DNA from: Xylanimonas cellulosilytica
GTDB lineage: Bacteria > Actinomycetota > Actinomycetes > Actinomycetales > Actinomycetaceae
Reading direction: 5' to 3'
DNA length: 64,000 bases
NCBI GenBank assembly: GCA_001072465.1
Contig: JVKM01000061.1
Span: forward strand, 1-64,000
Shown here: in pieces, positions 7,489 through 16,324 of the stretch
How positions within the stretch are numbered: position 1 is the first letter of the stretch
Layout of the letters: every line of letters begins with the position of its first letter
Program-made: the position numbers and the translations under genes
The notes under the pieces: generated by a model
Told to the model about the DNA's origin: nothing
The model's input: the letters and a program-made list of their open reading frames with translations, nothing else
Databases searched by the model: none

Positions 7489-8778
7489 CTAAGACGCGTT
7501 GCTTCTGGAGACGACTTTCTCGGGGAAGGACAACAGGCGATCCCTGTAGTGCTCATACTGGGCGCGTCGAGCAGCGATCTCGGCGGGGAGACCCGACGTA
7601 ATGTCGTTGACGAGGGCGTCGAAGTGGTCTAGCAAATCGGCGATACGCCGTTGCTCCGACAAGCCCGGAAGAGGCAACTTCACTGCAGCTAATCCCTTAG
7701 CAGAGAGACGCTTGACCTTTCCTTGCGAGACAAAACTACGCTTCTGTCGATGGTATTCGTCTGAACGCAACCAATACGACAGATAGCGCGGGTCTTGTTC
7801 GTGGTGCAATGCAAATGAATCATCATGGTACGCAACCGCATCAGCACCGAGCCAGGCAACACCAATACCAACATCTTCTACCGTTTCACCAACAGCAGCA
7901 ACAATGACATCTCCCTGGAGCGCAAACCTCAGAGAAGAAGAGAATGACTCTTCAATGTAGCTCAGCACGCTCGTAGTACTGACACCATAATGGGTATAGA
8001 TCTGTCCGTAATGAATTGCTGGGCACCCGGTGCCGCCCAGCTGATCGAGGGTGAAACGACGGCCACGTTGAATGGATGCGATATCCCCGAGCTTAACCAT
8101 TTCAACCGGACCTCGGGCTGCCAGCGATTCATACGAGAGCAAGTGGTTGCGGTAGTGCTCATACTGGGCCCGCCTGGCTTCCAGCTCCGCTTCCAGCTCC
8201 GCTTCCAGCTCCACTTCCAGCGTCGTGAACTGATCCAAGCTCCTCGCGATCTCTCGCTGCACTTCCAGCGGAGGAACCGGAATACTCACACCTTCAAGAC
8301 GTTTCTTTGAGAGATTAAATCGAGTGACGCCACTTGCACAACGACGAATCTGACGACGCACTTCGGACGACGTGAACAAGTATTTGGCATACCCCGAATC
8401 AAATGTAGCGTCGCGCCAACGTAAACATATTGAGAATGAATTCAGATAGACAGGCTCAGAAAAATCAGTTGTAACAACAGCTGTCAATCCTACTTCATCA
8501 GCATTCTCAGAAGACCCTGTAAATAGCACGTCACCCCTACACAGAGCAAGCTGCTTCTCATGAGGAAGAACAAGGACTCGACCTTGAGGACACCGATCAA
8601 TCTCAATCAGGGAATACACTTCCCTGTAGGTAACAAAGGGTCGAGCATCTTCTATTTCAACGAAGTCACTCTTGGTCTTTCCAGATAGCCCACCAAAAAA
8701 TGACCCCAATTCACCCAACGGCCTGTATTCCACCCCGTCCGGGCACAGCTCCTCGATCAGCTCGGCGAGGCGGCTCAT
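7489..8778 (-). CDS. hsdS: Type I restriction-modification specificity subunit S (HsdS)
   Basis: A 429-residue HsdS with two target-recognition domains. TRD1 is about residues 18-180 and ends PVPPLEVQREIARSLDQF; TRD2 is about 225-395 and ends LPGLSEQRRIADLLDHFD. After each comes a nearly identical linker, ARRAQYEHYR(N/D)xLLS, the coiled-coil spacer that sets the distance between the two half-sites. The central spacer also has three consecutive ELEA units (VELEAELEAELEARR) encoded by 12-bp DNA repeats at about 8179-8218. DNA of TRD1 (about 8280-8700) is clearly more AT-rich than its neighbours, consistent with horizontal exchange of recognition domains. It overlaps hsdM by ATGA, so the two are translationally coupled. 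Confidence 0.97.
   Translation of the reverse strand: MSRLAELIEELCPDGVEYRPLGELGSFFGGLSGKTKSDFVEIEDARPFVTYREVYSLIEIDRCPQGRVLVLPHEKQLALCRGDVLFTGSSENADEVGLTAVVTTDFSEPVYLNSFSICLRWRDATFDSGYAKYLFTSSEVRRQIRRCASGVTRFNLSKKRLEGVSIPVPPLEVQREIARSLDQFTTLEVELEAELEAELEARRAQYEHYRNHLLSYESLAARGPVEMVKLGDIASIQRGRRFTLDQLGGTGCPAIHYGQIYTHYGVSTTSVLSYIEESFSSSLRFALQGDVIVAAVGETVEDVGIGVAWLGADAVAYHDDSFALHHEQDPRYLSYWLRSDEYHRQKRSFVSQGKVKRLSAKGLAAVKLPLPGLSEQRRIADLLDHFDALVNDITSGLPAEIAARRAQYEHYRDRLLSFPEKVVSRSNAS
8179..8218 (-). repeat. 12-bp tandem repeats in the hsdS central spacer
   Basis: TTCCAGCTCCGC (plus strand) occurs about three times in register, encoding the ELEA repeats. Copy-number change keeps the frame and lengthens or shortens the spacer by four residues per unit, as known for the TAEL repeats of EcoR124I. 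Confidence 0.8.
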
Positions 8779-10412
8779 CGGTCGGCCTCCAATGCTGCGA
8801 CGATCGCGTCGATGGAGGCGCGCAGCTCACGCTGGCGCTCCACAATGCCGGCGATCCGAGTGTTCAGCTCGACGATGTCCACCTGCTCGCGCGTGTCCTC
8901 GGGCTCGACGTAGGAGGACACCGACAGGTTCCAGTCATTGCTCTTAATGTCGTCAATCGACACCAGGGCGGCCACGTGGTCCACCGCCTGACGCTGCGAC
9001 ACCAGGGAGAGGATCCGCTGCTGGTTCTCCGCCGTCAGGCGATTCTTGTTTCCCTCACGCGTGCACTCGGCGGATGCGTCCACGAAGAGGACGCTATGGT
9101 CGGGACGCGCCTTCTTGAGCACGATGATGCAGGTCGCGATCGTGGTCCCAAAGAACAGGTCCGGCGGCAGCTGGATCACCGCGTGCACGAAGTTGTTTTC
9201 GACCAGGTATTTGCGGATCTTCCCCTCGGCGGCACCGCGATACAGGACACCCGGGAACTCGACGATTGCGGCCGTCCCATCCTCTGCCAGCCAATGCAGC
9301 ATATGCATGGTGAAGGCCAGGTCAGCCTTGGACTTGGGTGCCAGAACCCCCGCCGGCGCGAAGCGCGGATCATTAATGAGAGCGATGTCGTCCTTGCCCA
9401 CCCACTTCGTCGAATACGGAGGGTTCGAGACGATCGCGTCGAAAGGCTGATCGTCCCAGTGGGCAGGTTCCGTCAGGGTGTCCCCCAGCGCGATGTCGAA
9501 GTTCGAGAAGTTGACGTCGTGCAAGAACATGTTGATGCGGCACAGGTTGTACGTCGTCAGGTTAATCTCTTGACCGAAATACTGACGGCTACTTGAGGGA
9601 CCGAGAAGCTTCGCAAACTTCAGCAGCAGCGACCCCGAGCCCGCGCAGGGATCGTACACGCGCGTCACGTCGGAGCGCCCATCCAGAGCGAGGGTCGCGA
9701 GGACCTCTGCGACCTCCTGGGGCGTGTAGAACTCGCCACCCGACTTGCCCGCGCTCGAGGCATACATGGTCATCAGATACTCGTAGGCATCACCGAAAGC
9801 ATCAATCTGCGCAGCACCGTGTTCCAGGGGCAGATCGCCGACGGCGTCCATGATCTTCACGAGCTTCGCGTTACGCTGGGCCACCGTGTTCCCAAGCTTC
9901 GTGGAGTTCACGTCCACGTCGTCGAAGAGGCCACGCAGGTCAGACTCGGAGCCGCTGCCCCGCGCCGAGTTTTCGATGAAGCGGAAGGCGTAGGAGAGGG
10001 TCTCGTTCAGATTCTCGTCACCGGCAGCCTGGGCGCGCACGTTCCCAAACAAGTCAGAGGGACGAATAAAGAAGCCCTTTTCCTTGACGATGCCTTCACG
10101 CGCCGCTTCCGCGTCCTCGTTACTGAGGGTCGCGTAATCGAAGGCCGCGGCCTCTTCAGGGGTTCCGCCTTCGGCGATAATTGCCTCACGCTCAGTAGCG
10201 TTCACGTAGTCCGTCAGGTTCTCCGAGATGAAGCGGTAGAACAGGAAGCCCAGGACGTAGCTCTTGAAGTCCCACCCGTCCACGCTGCCGCGCAGGTCGT
10301 TGGCGATACGCCAGATCGTCTTATGCAGCTCGGCTCGCTCGATCACTGCCGCCACGGTGTCCTCATTTCCGGCGTAGAGCGCATCAGCTGCACCCCAACT
10401 TGGTCTTTTCAT
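8775..10412 (-). CDS. hsdM: Type I restriction-modification methyltransferase subunit M (HsdM)
   Basis: A 545-residue N6-adenine methyltransferase. The N-terminal HsdM_N region reads ELHKTIWRIANDLRGSVDGWDFKSYVLG, split here by its helix turns, and the catalytic core carries motif I DPCAGSGSLLLKF (AdoMet binding) and motif IV NPPYSTKW (catalytic NPPY). The segment GGEFYTPQEV that precedes motif I is characteristic of type I M subunits. Two copies join one HsdS to form the methylase and bind HsdR for restriction. The ATG at 10412 (MKRPSWG) is chosen over 10451 because AGCAGAG lies just before it and homologues lack the extra residues. First gene of the hsdM-hsdS operon. Confidence 0.96.
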   Translation of the reverse strand: MKRPSWGAADALYAGNEDTVAAVIERAELHKTIWRIANDLRGSVDGWDFKSYVLGFLFYRFISENLTDYVNATEREAIIAEGGTPEEAAAFDYATLSNEDAEAAREGIVKEKGFFIRPSDLFGNVRAQAAGDENLNETLSYAFRFIENSARGSGSESDLRGLFDDVDVNSTKLGNTVAQRNAKLVKIMDAVGDLPLEHGAAQIDAFGDAYEYLMTMYASSAGKSGGEFYTPQEVAEVLATLALDGRSDVTRVYDPCAGSGSLLLKFAKLLGPSSSRQYFGQEINLTTYNLCRINMFLHDVNFSNFDIALGDTLTEPAHWDDQPFDAIVSNPPYSTKWVGKDDIALINDPRFAPAGVLAPKSKADLAFTMHMLHWLAEDGTAAIVEFPGVLYRGAAEGKIRKYLVENNFVHAVIQLPPDLFFGTTIATCIIVLKKARPDHSVLFVDASAECTREGNKNRLTAENQQRILSLVSQRQAVDHVAALVSIDDIKSNDWNLSVSSYVEPEDTREQVDIVELNTRIAGIVERQRELRASIDAIVAALEADR

Positions 10413-10874
10413 CTCTGCTAGCCCGCTATAAACCCAAGGCGCAGGCCGCACAAATTAGCTTACGGCACGACCCCACATCTGTAGACCATCGCGCTCCGAG
10501 AGGCGTCTATGTCCGCCTCCCCAGCCCCGGCCTCGTCAATGAGAACAGCGCGAGGGAAACGGACTCACAAAACCCAACTTTTCAGGATACTCCCCCACCC
10601 CACCCTGTTAGACACTTTCAGAAAAGAACGACAGGATCCCTCACGCCCACGCAACCAAAGCAGCAGCTCACGAGCGCACAACACCTGGCAAATACTCAGA
10701 AATTCAACCGACCCACGATTTTACTTGTCCGCACTGCGGGACATTTTCGCTCAGCATGACCATATTGTCGGTTAATTTACTGAAAAATCGCTTTACCGTT
10801 GAATGGGCGCATTTTCACGCGCATGACTCCCCCCACCGGGCAGTCCCGTCAACGACTTCGAGGACACACACGTC
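10413..10874. other. Intergenic region between hsdM and the GH66 gene
   Basis: About 460 bases between divergent genes with no convincing coding frame and lower GC than its surroundings, as expected for two promoters. It holds one unpaired motif arm (10524-10537). TTGTCG near 10765 and an AT-rich stretch after it might drive the GH66 gene, but I would not assign a promoter. Confidence 0.6.
10524..10537. repeat. Unpaired arm of the intergenic motif, reverse orientation
   Basis: GCCCCGGCCTCGTC with no facing copy nearby. Opposite in orientation to the single arm at 6628. Confidence 0.6.
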
Positions 10875-13700
10875 ATGGAGACACGACATCCCCTGACCAT
10901 CCCCGCCGCCATCGTGCTGGGCACCGCGGTCGTCGCCACCGCTCTACCCCTGCCGAGCAGCACACCGGCCACCGCCACGGGCACGGCGCACGTCACCCGC
11001 GCCTACACGGACAAGTCCACGCACGAACCGGGTAAGCAGGCAACGATCACGGCCGAGGCCTCGACCGAGGGAACCGTCCACTTCTCCGTCAGCCACCTCG
11101 GCGTCGAAATCGACTCAGGCGACGCCACCGTATCCAACGGCAAGGCCACCTGGACCTACACGACGCCGAGCGAGAACAACCAGGGGTACCTCGTCACCGC
11201 GACCGGCGGGGACGGCACGCACGCGGAGACAGCCATCGACGCCTCCACCAGCTGGGAGCGCTTCCCGCGCATGGGCTACCTCTCCCACTTCAAGCCCACC
11301 GCCCCCGATGGCTTGGCGGACAACGCCACCTACGAGCCCTACCTCTTCCACGCCCCGTCCGACTACGTGACGAAGCTCAGCCAGGACTACCACCTCAACG
11401 CCTTCCAGTACTACGACTGGCAGTACCGCCACGAGCAGCCCGTCGCCACAGGCGACCTCAAGAACGAGTGGCCGCTGTGGTACCGAGACACCTATGCCTC
11501 CGCTGCGACCATCAACACCTACGTGACCAAGGCGGACGCGGTTGGTGCGGCCTCGCTGGCCTACTCCATGGCGTACGCAGTCAACGACGGCTACGACACG
11601 AACACAATCAAAGAAGACTGGATCCTGCGCGAGGACAACGGCTCCTACTGGCAACGCGACTTCGGTAGCCAGTGGTGGGTCCAGGTGCCCCCCAACACGC
11701 CCAAGCCCCAGAACCACATGACGATGATGAACGTCAACAACAAGGACTGGCGTACCTACATCACCGGCCAATACGCGACCCAGAAGAAGGAATTCGCGTT
11801 CACCGGCACGCACATCGACACGCTCGGCCAGACCGTCAAGAAGGATGCTTCCGGTAACGATCTCGACCTGACCGAGGGCCTGTCGGCGCTCGTCAACGAG
11901 ACCGCCGAGAAGACGAAGGGCGCGGTGGGCATCAACCTGCCCGACGGCGCCGGAAACGACAAGGTCATTCCCGGCTCATCCACGTACCTGTACACGGAGC
12001 TGTGGGACAACAACGAGACCAACGCGCAGATCGCCAGCTACCTGCAGGGCGTGCGCGCCACGGGTACGAAGAAGCCGATGGTGGTCACCGCCTACGCGAA
12101 CGACTACGATCCGACGACCCGCTACTGGGATGCGGCGGCCAACAAGTACAAGCATCCCGAAATCACCCCCGACAACGGCGTGCGTATCGAGGCCGAGTCC
12201 GACCAGGCGCGGGTGAGCGGCGACGTCACCATCGTGTCGGGCGACGCTTCCGCCTCTGGCGGCTCCTACGCCTCGGGCATCTCCAAGGACGGCGACGCCG
12301 TCACCTTCACCGTTGACGCAGGACAGGGAGGCACCTTCACCTTCTCGCCGCGTTACTCGAGCCCGCAGGCAGATGGCGCCAGCCACCAGGTGATGATCGA
12401 CATGGGCAAGAAGGGGCAGCAGAAGCTCCTGAAGTACGTCACCTTCAACAAGACGCAGAGCGACTCTGACTGGCGCGAGGACATCAGCATCAACGTGGAG
12501 CTCACCCCGGGCACCCACACGATTTCCTTCCCGATCGACAAGTACGAGAAGTACGCACCCGTCAACATCGACTGCATTACGTTCCGCGAGTTCAACGCGG
12601 ATTCCGTCAAGCTCGCGGATGCGGCGTTCGCGGCGAACGGCGCACACCACCTGGAGATCGGCGACTACGGGCGCATGCTCGACGATCAGTTCTTCGCCGA
12701 ATCCGGCCGCGGCCTATCCGCCGACATGCAGACGTGGATGAAGAACTACTACAACATCTCCACCGCCTACGAGAACCTGCTCTTCGGCGACAACCTGACG
12801 CGCAAGGAACGCCAGGTCGAGGTCTCGACGAACGGCGTGGGCCTGCCGACCTCGACGGATGGTGCCGCGAACACGATCTGGGCGAACACGATGACGTCCA
12901 ACGCGGGCACGGCCCTGCACCTGATCAACCTACGCACCAACGACAACGAGGGCAACGACGAGTACTGGCGCAATGCCGCCAAACCGATCCTCGCCTTCGA
13001 CAACACGTCCGTCACCTACCACCTGGAGGACGGCGAGGCACTCCCCGGTTCAATCTTCGCCGTCAGCCCTGACGACGACGGTGGCCGCCCGACGCCCCTC
13101 GACTTCACGACGGGCACGGATGAGCAGGGCCGCACGACGATCACCTTCAACGTGGGCCGCCTAGCCTCGTGGGACATGGTCGTCTTCTCCCCCACCCCCT
13201 ACGCGGACCGCGCAGCTGCTGCACCTCAGGCAGTGGACACGTCCGACAACGCCGCCGCAACCGACGCGGACGACGCGGGCCTCGTGCCCGCGACGATCGT
13301 CGGCCAGCTGCGCAACGGCCTCGGCCAGTGCCTGACGTCCCAGGATCCGAAGGGATCCAACGGCACCCCCGTGGCGAACAGCAACTGCGCCGGGAACAGC
13401 GCCGCGCAGACTGTCATCTACGAGGGTGACGGGCACATCCGCATCGGCGACCGCTGCGTCGACGTCCTGGGCGGCTACACCGAGGAGGGCACGGTTGCGC
13501 ACATGTGGACCTGCTACCCGGCTCTGGAATCCCAGAAGTGGGATCTCAACGAGAACGGCCAGCTCGAAAACCGCGCGTCCGGCCTGTGCCTGACGATCCC
13601 GGGCGACACGACGCGCGACGCCACGCAGGCGGTCATCTCGCAGTGCTCCGACTCCTCCAAGTCGCAGCGCTGGACACTCACGGAACTCTCCGGACAGTAA
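10875..13700 (+). CDS. Secreted GH66 glycoside hydrolase (dextranase or cycloisomaltooligosaccharide glucanotransferase) with ricin-type lectin domain
   Basis: A 941-residue secreted enzyme. Residues 1-35 are a signal peptide (PAAIVLGTAVVATALP); 40-125 an Ig-like N-domain; about 130-440 and 570-700 the GH66 barrel. Likely nucleophile D315 lies in GTHIDTLGQ and acid/base E375 in YTELWDNNE, a spacing close to that in known GH66 enzymes. A CBM35-like module (about 437-570, from VRIEAESDQARV to VNIDCITF) is inserted in the barrel, an arrangement known for cycloisomaltooligosaccharide glucanotransferases as opposed to plain dextranases. A C-terminal ricin-type beta-trefoil (805-941) has the QxW-like motifs SQKW and SQRW. 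GH66 enzymes act on alpha-1,6-glucan (dextran), a plaque polymer. No LPxTG anchor is present. GAGGA precedes the ATG. Confidence 0.9.
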   Translation: METRHPLTIPAAIVLGTAVVATALPLPSSTPATATGTAHVTRAYTDKSTHEPGKQATITAEASTEGTVHFSVSHLGVEIDSGDATVSNGKATWTYTTPSENNQGYLVTATGGDGTHAETAIDASTSWERFPRMGYLSHFKPTAPDGLADNATYEPYLFHAPSDYVTKLSQDYHLNAFQYYDWQYRHEQPVATGDLKNEWPLWYRDTYASAATINTYVTKADAVGAASLAYSMAYAVNDGYDTNTIKEDWILREDNGSYWQRDFGSQWWVQVPPNTPKPQNHMTMMNVNNKDWRTYITGQYATQKKEFAFTGTHIDTLGQTVKKDASGNDLDLTEGLSALVNETAEKTKGAVGINLPDGAGNDKVIPGSSTYLYTELWDNNETNAQIASYLQGVRATGTKKPMVVTAYANDYDPTTRYWDAAANKYKHPEITPDNGVRIEAESDQARVSGDVTIVSGDASASGGSYASGISKDGDAVTFTVDAGQGGTFTFSPRYSSPQADGASHQVMIDMGKKGQQKLLKYVTFNKTQSDSDWREDISINVELTPGTHTISFPIDKYEKYAPVNIDCITFREFNADSVKLADAAFAANGAHHLEIGDYGRMLDDQFFAESGRGLSADMQTWMKNYYNISTAYENLLFGDNLTRKERQVEVSTNGVGLPTSTDGAANTIWANTMTSNAGTALHLINLRTNDNEGNDEYWRNAAKPILAFDNTSVTYHLEDGEALPGSIFAVSPDDDGGRPTPLDFTTGTDEQGRTTITFNVGRLASWDMVVFSPTPYADRAAAAPQAVDTSDNAAATDADDAGLVPATIVGQLRNGLGQCLTSQDPKGSNGTPVANSNCAGNSAAQTVIYEGDGHIRIGDRCVDVLGGYTEEGTVAHMWTCYPALESQKWDLNENGQLENRASGLCLTIPGDTTRDATQAVISQCSDSSKSQRWTLTELSGQ

Positions 13701-13762
13701 CGTCCCCCTCCCCGGACCAGGCACGGCCGGGGAGGGACGCAGTGCCCGCGCGCTGCACGCAA

Positions 13763-13808
13763 GACTCGGCCCCGGCCTCGTCACTATGAACGAGGCCGGG
13801 GCCGAGTC
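13763..13808. terminator. Perfect 19-bp hairpin, ACGAGGCCGGGGC family
   Basis: GACTCGGCCCCGGCCTCGT (13763-13781) faces ACGAGGCCGGGGCCGAGTC (13790-13808), 8-base loop, between the convergent GH66 gene and the next membrane protein. The best copy of the family in the window. Confidence 0.85.
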
Positions 13809-13847
13809 GTGAGGTCAGCTCACCACTGCGGATTCAACGCGTGGCGT

Positions 13848-14768
13848 TCAGCTCAGGGCCTTCACCGCCTCATCGTGTGCCTCGGGCGCGGAAAGGCGGT
13901 CGAGCGCACCCGGTGTTGTCTGGTAGTAGTCGAGCAGGCTTCTCACGCGCGACGGACGGATGCGCAGATTCGTGAACACGACGAGGCATTCGACGTCCTG
14001 CCCGGCGCTGATCAGCAGGCTCTTACCTTTGTTGCGCTGCCCAATCACCCTGGGCTGGTCGCTCCACGGGATCGAATAGTGAATGCCACTCATGCCCCAC
14101 ATATCCACACGCTGCTGGCTTACGACGATGCATTCACGGCTCTGAGATCCGATAATCTTGGCAAGCAGGTAGAGCGCGACCACTGCGGCCGACATCACGT
14201 TACCGCCAGCGATGCTCCTAATATCAGCGTCTACGCTGAAGAGAGACACGTAGAAGAAACACACTCCCGCGGCACTGGCAAGTAGCACTGTGAGGACGCG
14301 AAGATACATCAGGGTGGCACCGGGACGCACGAGGATCGTTCCGTCGGGCGTGGACATGACGCGCACAAGCCAGCGCGCCCAGCTTGCCTCCGTTACTCCC
14401 AGCAGCACGCAGACGACGGCGCCGATGATCGCTGCCGCCGTGTAGAGCCAGCTCTCGCCCTCGATACCGATCCACGTGAACAAGGCGGCACATGCCAGCC
14501 CAATGCTCCAGATGAGCCAGCGGCCCAGCGATCTCCCATCCTTGTCTGTGACAGCGCGGAAGGTGCCGTAGCTCGGCCTCACCATCTGTGGGATGGGCTG
14601 TCCCACGGCACCCGGTGCGGGCGCCCAAGGCTGGCTCGTAGGTGCGGCACTCCCCTGGCTCCATGCGACATTCGGCACGGGCACCGGCTGGGCAGCACCA
14701 GCCTGCTCGGCAGGCACTGGCCCGGGAGCAACGTTCTCGTCGCCTGTGGGCGGCGCAAACTTATTCAT
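13848..14768 (-). CDS. Hypothetical membrane protein with proline-rich N-terminus
   Basis: No family recognised. The 306-residue product begins with about 75 residues rich in Pro, Ala and Gln (cytosolic and probably disordered), then four hydrophobic segments between about residues 80 and 215, arranged as two hairpins, then a soluble C-terminal third that includes RVDMWGMSGIHYSIPWSDQ and VFTNLRIRPSRVRSLLDYY. That soluble part resembles the beta-rich, PH-like domains at the ends of other small actinobacterial membrane proteins, but this is only an impression. The ATG at 14768 is preferred over 14810 because GAGGAGGA lies about 12 bases upstream. It lies between two copies of the terminator hairpin, so it is probably monocistronic. 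Confidence 0.7.
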   Translation of the reverse strand: MNKFAPPTGDENVAPGPVPAEQAGAAQPVPVPNVAWSQGSAAPTSQPWAPAPGAVGQPIPQMVRPSYGTFRAVTDKDGRSLGRWLIWSIGLACAALFTWIGIEGESWLYTAAAIIGAVVCVLLGVTEASWARWLVRVMSTPDGTILVRPGATLMYLRVLTVLLASAAGVCFFYVSLFSVDADIRSIAGGNVMSAAVVALYLLAKIIGSQSRECIVVSQQRVDMWGMSGIHYSIPWSDQPRVIGQRNKGKSLLISAGQDVECLVVFTNLRIRPSRVRSLLDYYQTTPGALDRLSAPEAHDEAVKALS

Positions 14769-14870
14769 ACGTCTCCGATCCTCCTCGCGTGACACCCTGA
14801 AGGCACTCATGCGTCCAGCCTATCGCGTGCACACTCCCCGACCGCAATCGGTCAGTCCTGCGCGCAAAGT

Positions 14871-14912
14871 TCGGCCCCAGCCTCGTTCAGGAATCGACGA
14901 GGCCGGGGCCGA
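14871..14912 (-). terminator. Hairpin, ACGAGGCCGGGGC family
   Basis: TCGGCCCCAGCCTCGT (14871-14886) and ACGAGGCCGGGGCCGA (14897-14912), one mismatch, just after the stop of the 116-residue gene on the minus strand. Confidence 0.75.
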
Positions 14913-14931
14913 GCCTGACGCTCACGGGTCG

Positions 14932-15282
14932 TCAGGAGCGAGCGACCTCCACTGCGGTGGTCTGCGCGAGGTTGGACAGAGCGGTCACGAACTGCGCGAT
15001 CATCTTACGGTTGCGGCTGTCCTGCATGAGGTTGGGCAGGCCCTTGGTCGTGCAGGTGACCTCAACGACGGTGCTGCCCTCGGAGGGAATAAAACCGACG
15101 ACGATGTTCTCGCCCCAGGACATCATGCCCATCGGGGTATCGAAGGTGACAACCTGACGGTTGGGGTCGGCGAGCGTCACGGTCGCCTTCGGAACGGACT
15201 GCGCGGCCGGGGTAGCAAGCTGGAACAGCTGCTCGAACGGCACGTCGAACTGGAATGCCTGGGTCGTGGAACGCATACCCAT
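14932..15282 (-). CDS. Hypothetical 116-residue protein
   Basis: Not recognised with certainty. The sequence alternates short beta-strand-like runs (ATVTLADPNRQVVTFDTP, NIVVGFIPSEG, TVVEVTCTTKGLP) and ends with an amphipathic helix, QFVTALSNLAQTTAVEVA. The pattern, with one N-terminal and one long C-terminal helix around a sheet, suggests a START/SRPBCC-like fold, but no ligand residues can be named. No signal peptide or membrane segment, so cytosolic. AAGGAGAC lies 8 bases before the ATG, a strong ribosome-binding site, and the gene ends at a terminator hairpin, both signs of a real expressed gene. Confidence 0.75.
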   Translation of the reverse strand: MGMRSTTQAFQFDVPFEQLFQLATPAAQSVPKATVTLADPNRQVVTFDTPMGMMSWGENIVVGFIPSEGSTVVEVTCTTKGLPNLMQDSRNRKMIAQFVTALSNLAQTTAVEVARS

Positions 15283-15576
15283 GGGAGTGTCTCCTTAAGG
15301 ATCTCAGTGTGCACAGTCGGCGCGCACGGGTTACGCGTCAACCGGTGAAGAAGGGGCCACGCGCACGATCGCGGACACCTCGGTGTGGCGCTGCGGATGC
15401 GCGACTTCTTCCAGCTGGTTCAGCGTAGCAGCACGCGCCCAAATCTCATATTCCGTCCCCAGAAATGACCGCGACCTTCGTTGAGAAAGCAAAAGCCAGG
15501 CCCAAAGATGCAGGCGGGCGGCGAGACGTCATCCGTCTCGCCGCCCGACCCGTTCGCAGAAGTAACCGCGCCTTCC
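15283..15576. other. Intergenic region
   Basis: Carries the presumed promoter of the 116-residue gene near its left end and the terminator of the lipoprotein gene at 15516-15546. I see no coding frame with a good start. Confidence 0.6.
15516..15546 (-). terminator. Perfect 13-bp hairpin after the lipoprotein gene
   Basis: GGGCGGCGAGACG and CGTCTCGCCGCCC separated by 5 bases. Unrelated in sequence to the ACGAGGCCGGGGC family. Confidence 0.75.
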
Positions 15577-16209
15577 TCAGGAACGCGGCTCGAAGGGGCT
15601 CACCGACACCGAAGGCATCTCCTGACACACGCGCAGGGTCAGCTGCAGGCTCGTCGCGCCGGTGCCCGCCTCGGGCATGATGTCGACCAGCTCCGAATCA
15701 GCGGGGTTACACCCATCAACTCCGTCCGTCGATTCTGCCGTCAGGGTCACACCCAAGCGGCCACCCTGAGCGATCGTGTAGACGTTGCCGGGGTCCTCAC
15801 CGTCGCGCACGGCTGTGGAGATAACGGAGCCACCGCCGGAGAAGATGATCTGCGGGAAGCCGTCAATCCAGCACGAGGGCCCCTCGTTTATGAAGCCGAT
15901 TTCCACGTAGGTGGTGCCGCCCGCCTCCTGCTGAGAGTCGACGGAGGGCTGCAGGTTCGTCAGGTCGCAACGCTGGTCGTTATCGGCAACATTCACCTCG
16001 GGGGCCTGATTGCCCTCGTCGGGCACGCCACTCTGGGGGCCAGCGCCACTCTGGGCAGGCATGTCGCTCTGAGAGGCGGAAGCGCTCGAGGAAGCGGACG
16101 AGGCCGTCGACCCCGACTGGGGCTGCGAGCCCTGCGGGGAGCAGGCGGCAATGCCCAGGGCCAGGGCGGACAGGGAGGTCACGGCAAGAATGCGTCGCGT
16201 GTTGATCAT
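15577..16209 (-). CDS. DUF4232-domain lipoprotein
   Basis: A 210-residue exported lipoprotein. The signal peptide ends in the lipobox LGIAAC (Cys about residue 23), followed by a Ser/Gln-rich linker of about 60 residues that would let the domain reach into the wall. The C-terminal half has the DUF4232 pattern: CDL near its start, YVEIGFINEGPSCWIDGFPQI in two adjacent strands (the family reads F-x-N-x-G-x-x-C-x-(L/I)-x-G-(F/Y)-P), and a late Cys in LRVCQEM. Two disulfides are likely. DUF4232 proteins are common actinobacterial surface lipoproteins without an assigned biochemical role. Monocistronic. Confidence 0.85.
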   Translation of the reverse strand: MINTRRILAVTSLSALALGIAACSPQGSQPQSGSTASSASSSASASQSDMPAQSGAGPQSGVPDEGNQAPEVNVADNDQRCDLTNLQPSVDSQQEAGGTTYVEIGFINEGPSCWIDGFPQIIFSGGGSVISTAVRDGEDPGNVYTIAQGGRLGVTLTAESTDGVDGCNPADSELVDIMPEAGTGATSLQLTLRVCQEMPSVSVSPFEPRS

Positions 16210-16305
16210 GGCCCCATCCTATGAAGTGCCACGCCGCTCACGCACCGCCACGCCGGGCAGAGCCCAGGGGTGACAAGGGGCGCACCAGGCGCTAACTGCC
16301 CACCC

Positions 16306-16320
16306 GGCCCCGGCCTCGTC
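16306..16320. repeat. Left single arm of the intergenic motif, 3' side of lysP
   Basis: GGCCCCGGCCTCGTC five bases after the lysP stop, without an adjacent partner. The reverse-oriented arm lies beyond the lysP start at 17918, so the two would pair if lysP were removed. Confidence 0.6.
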
Positions 16321-16324
16321 CCCT

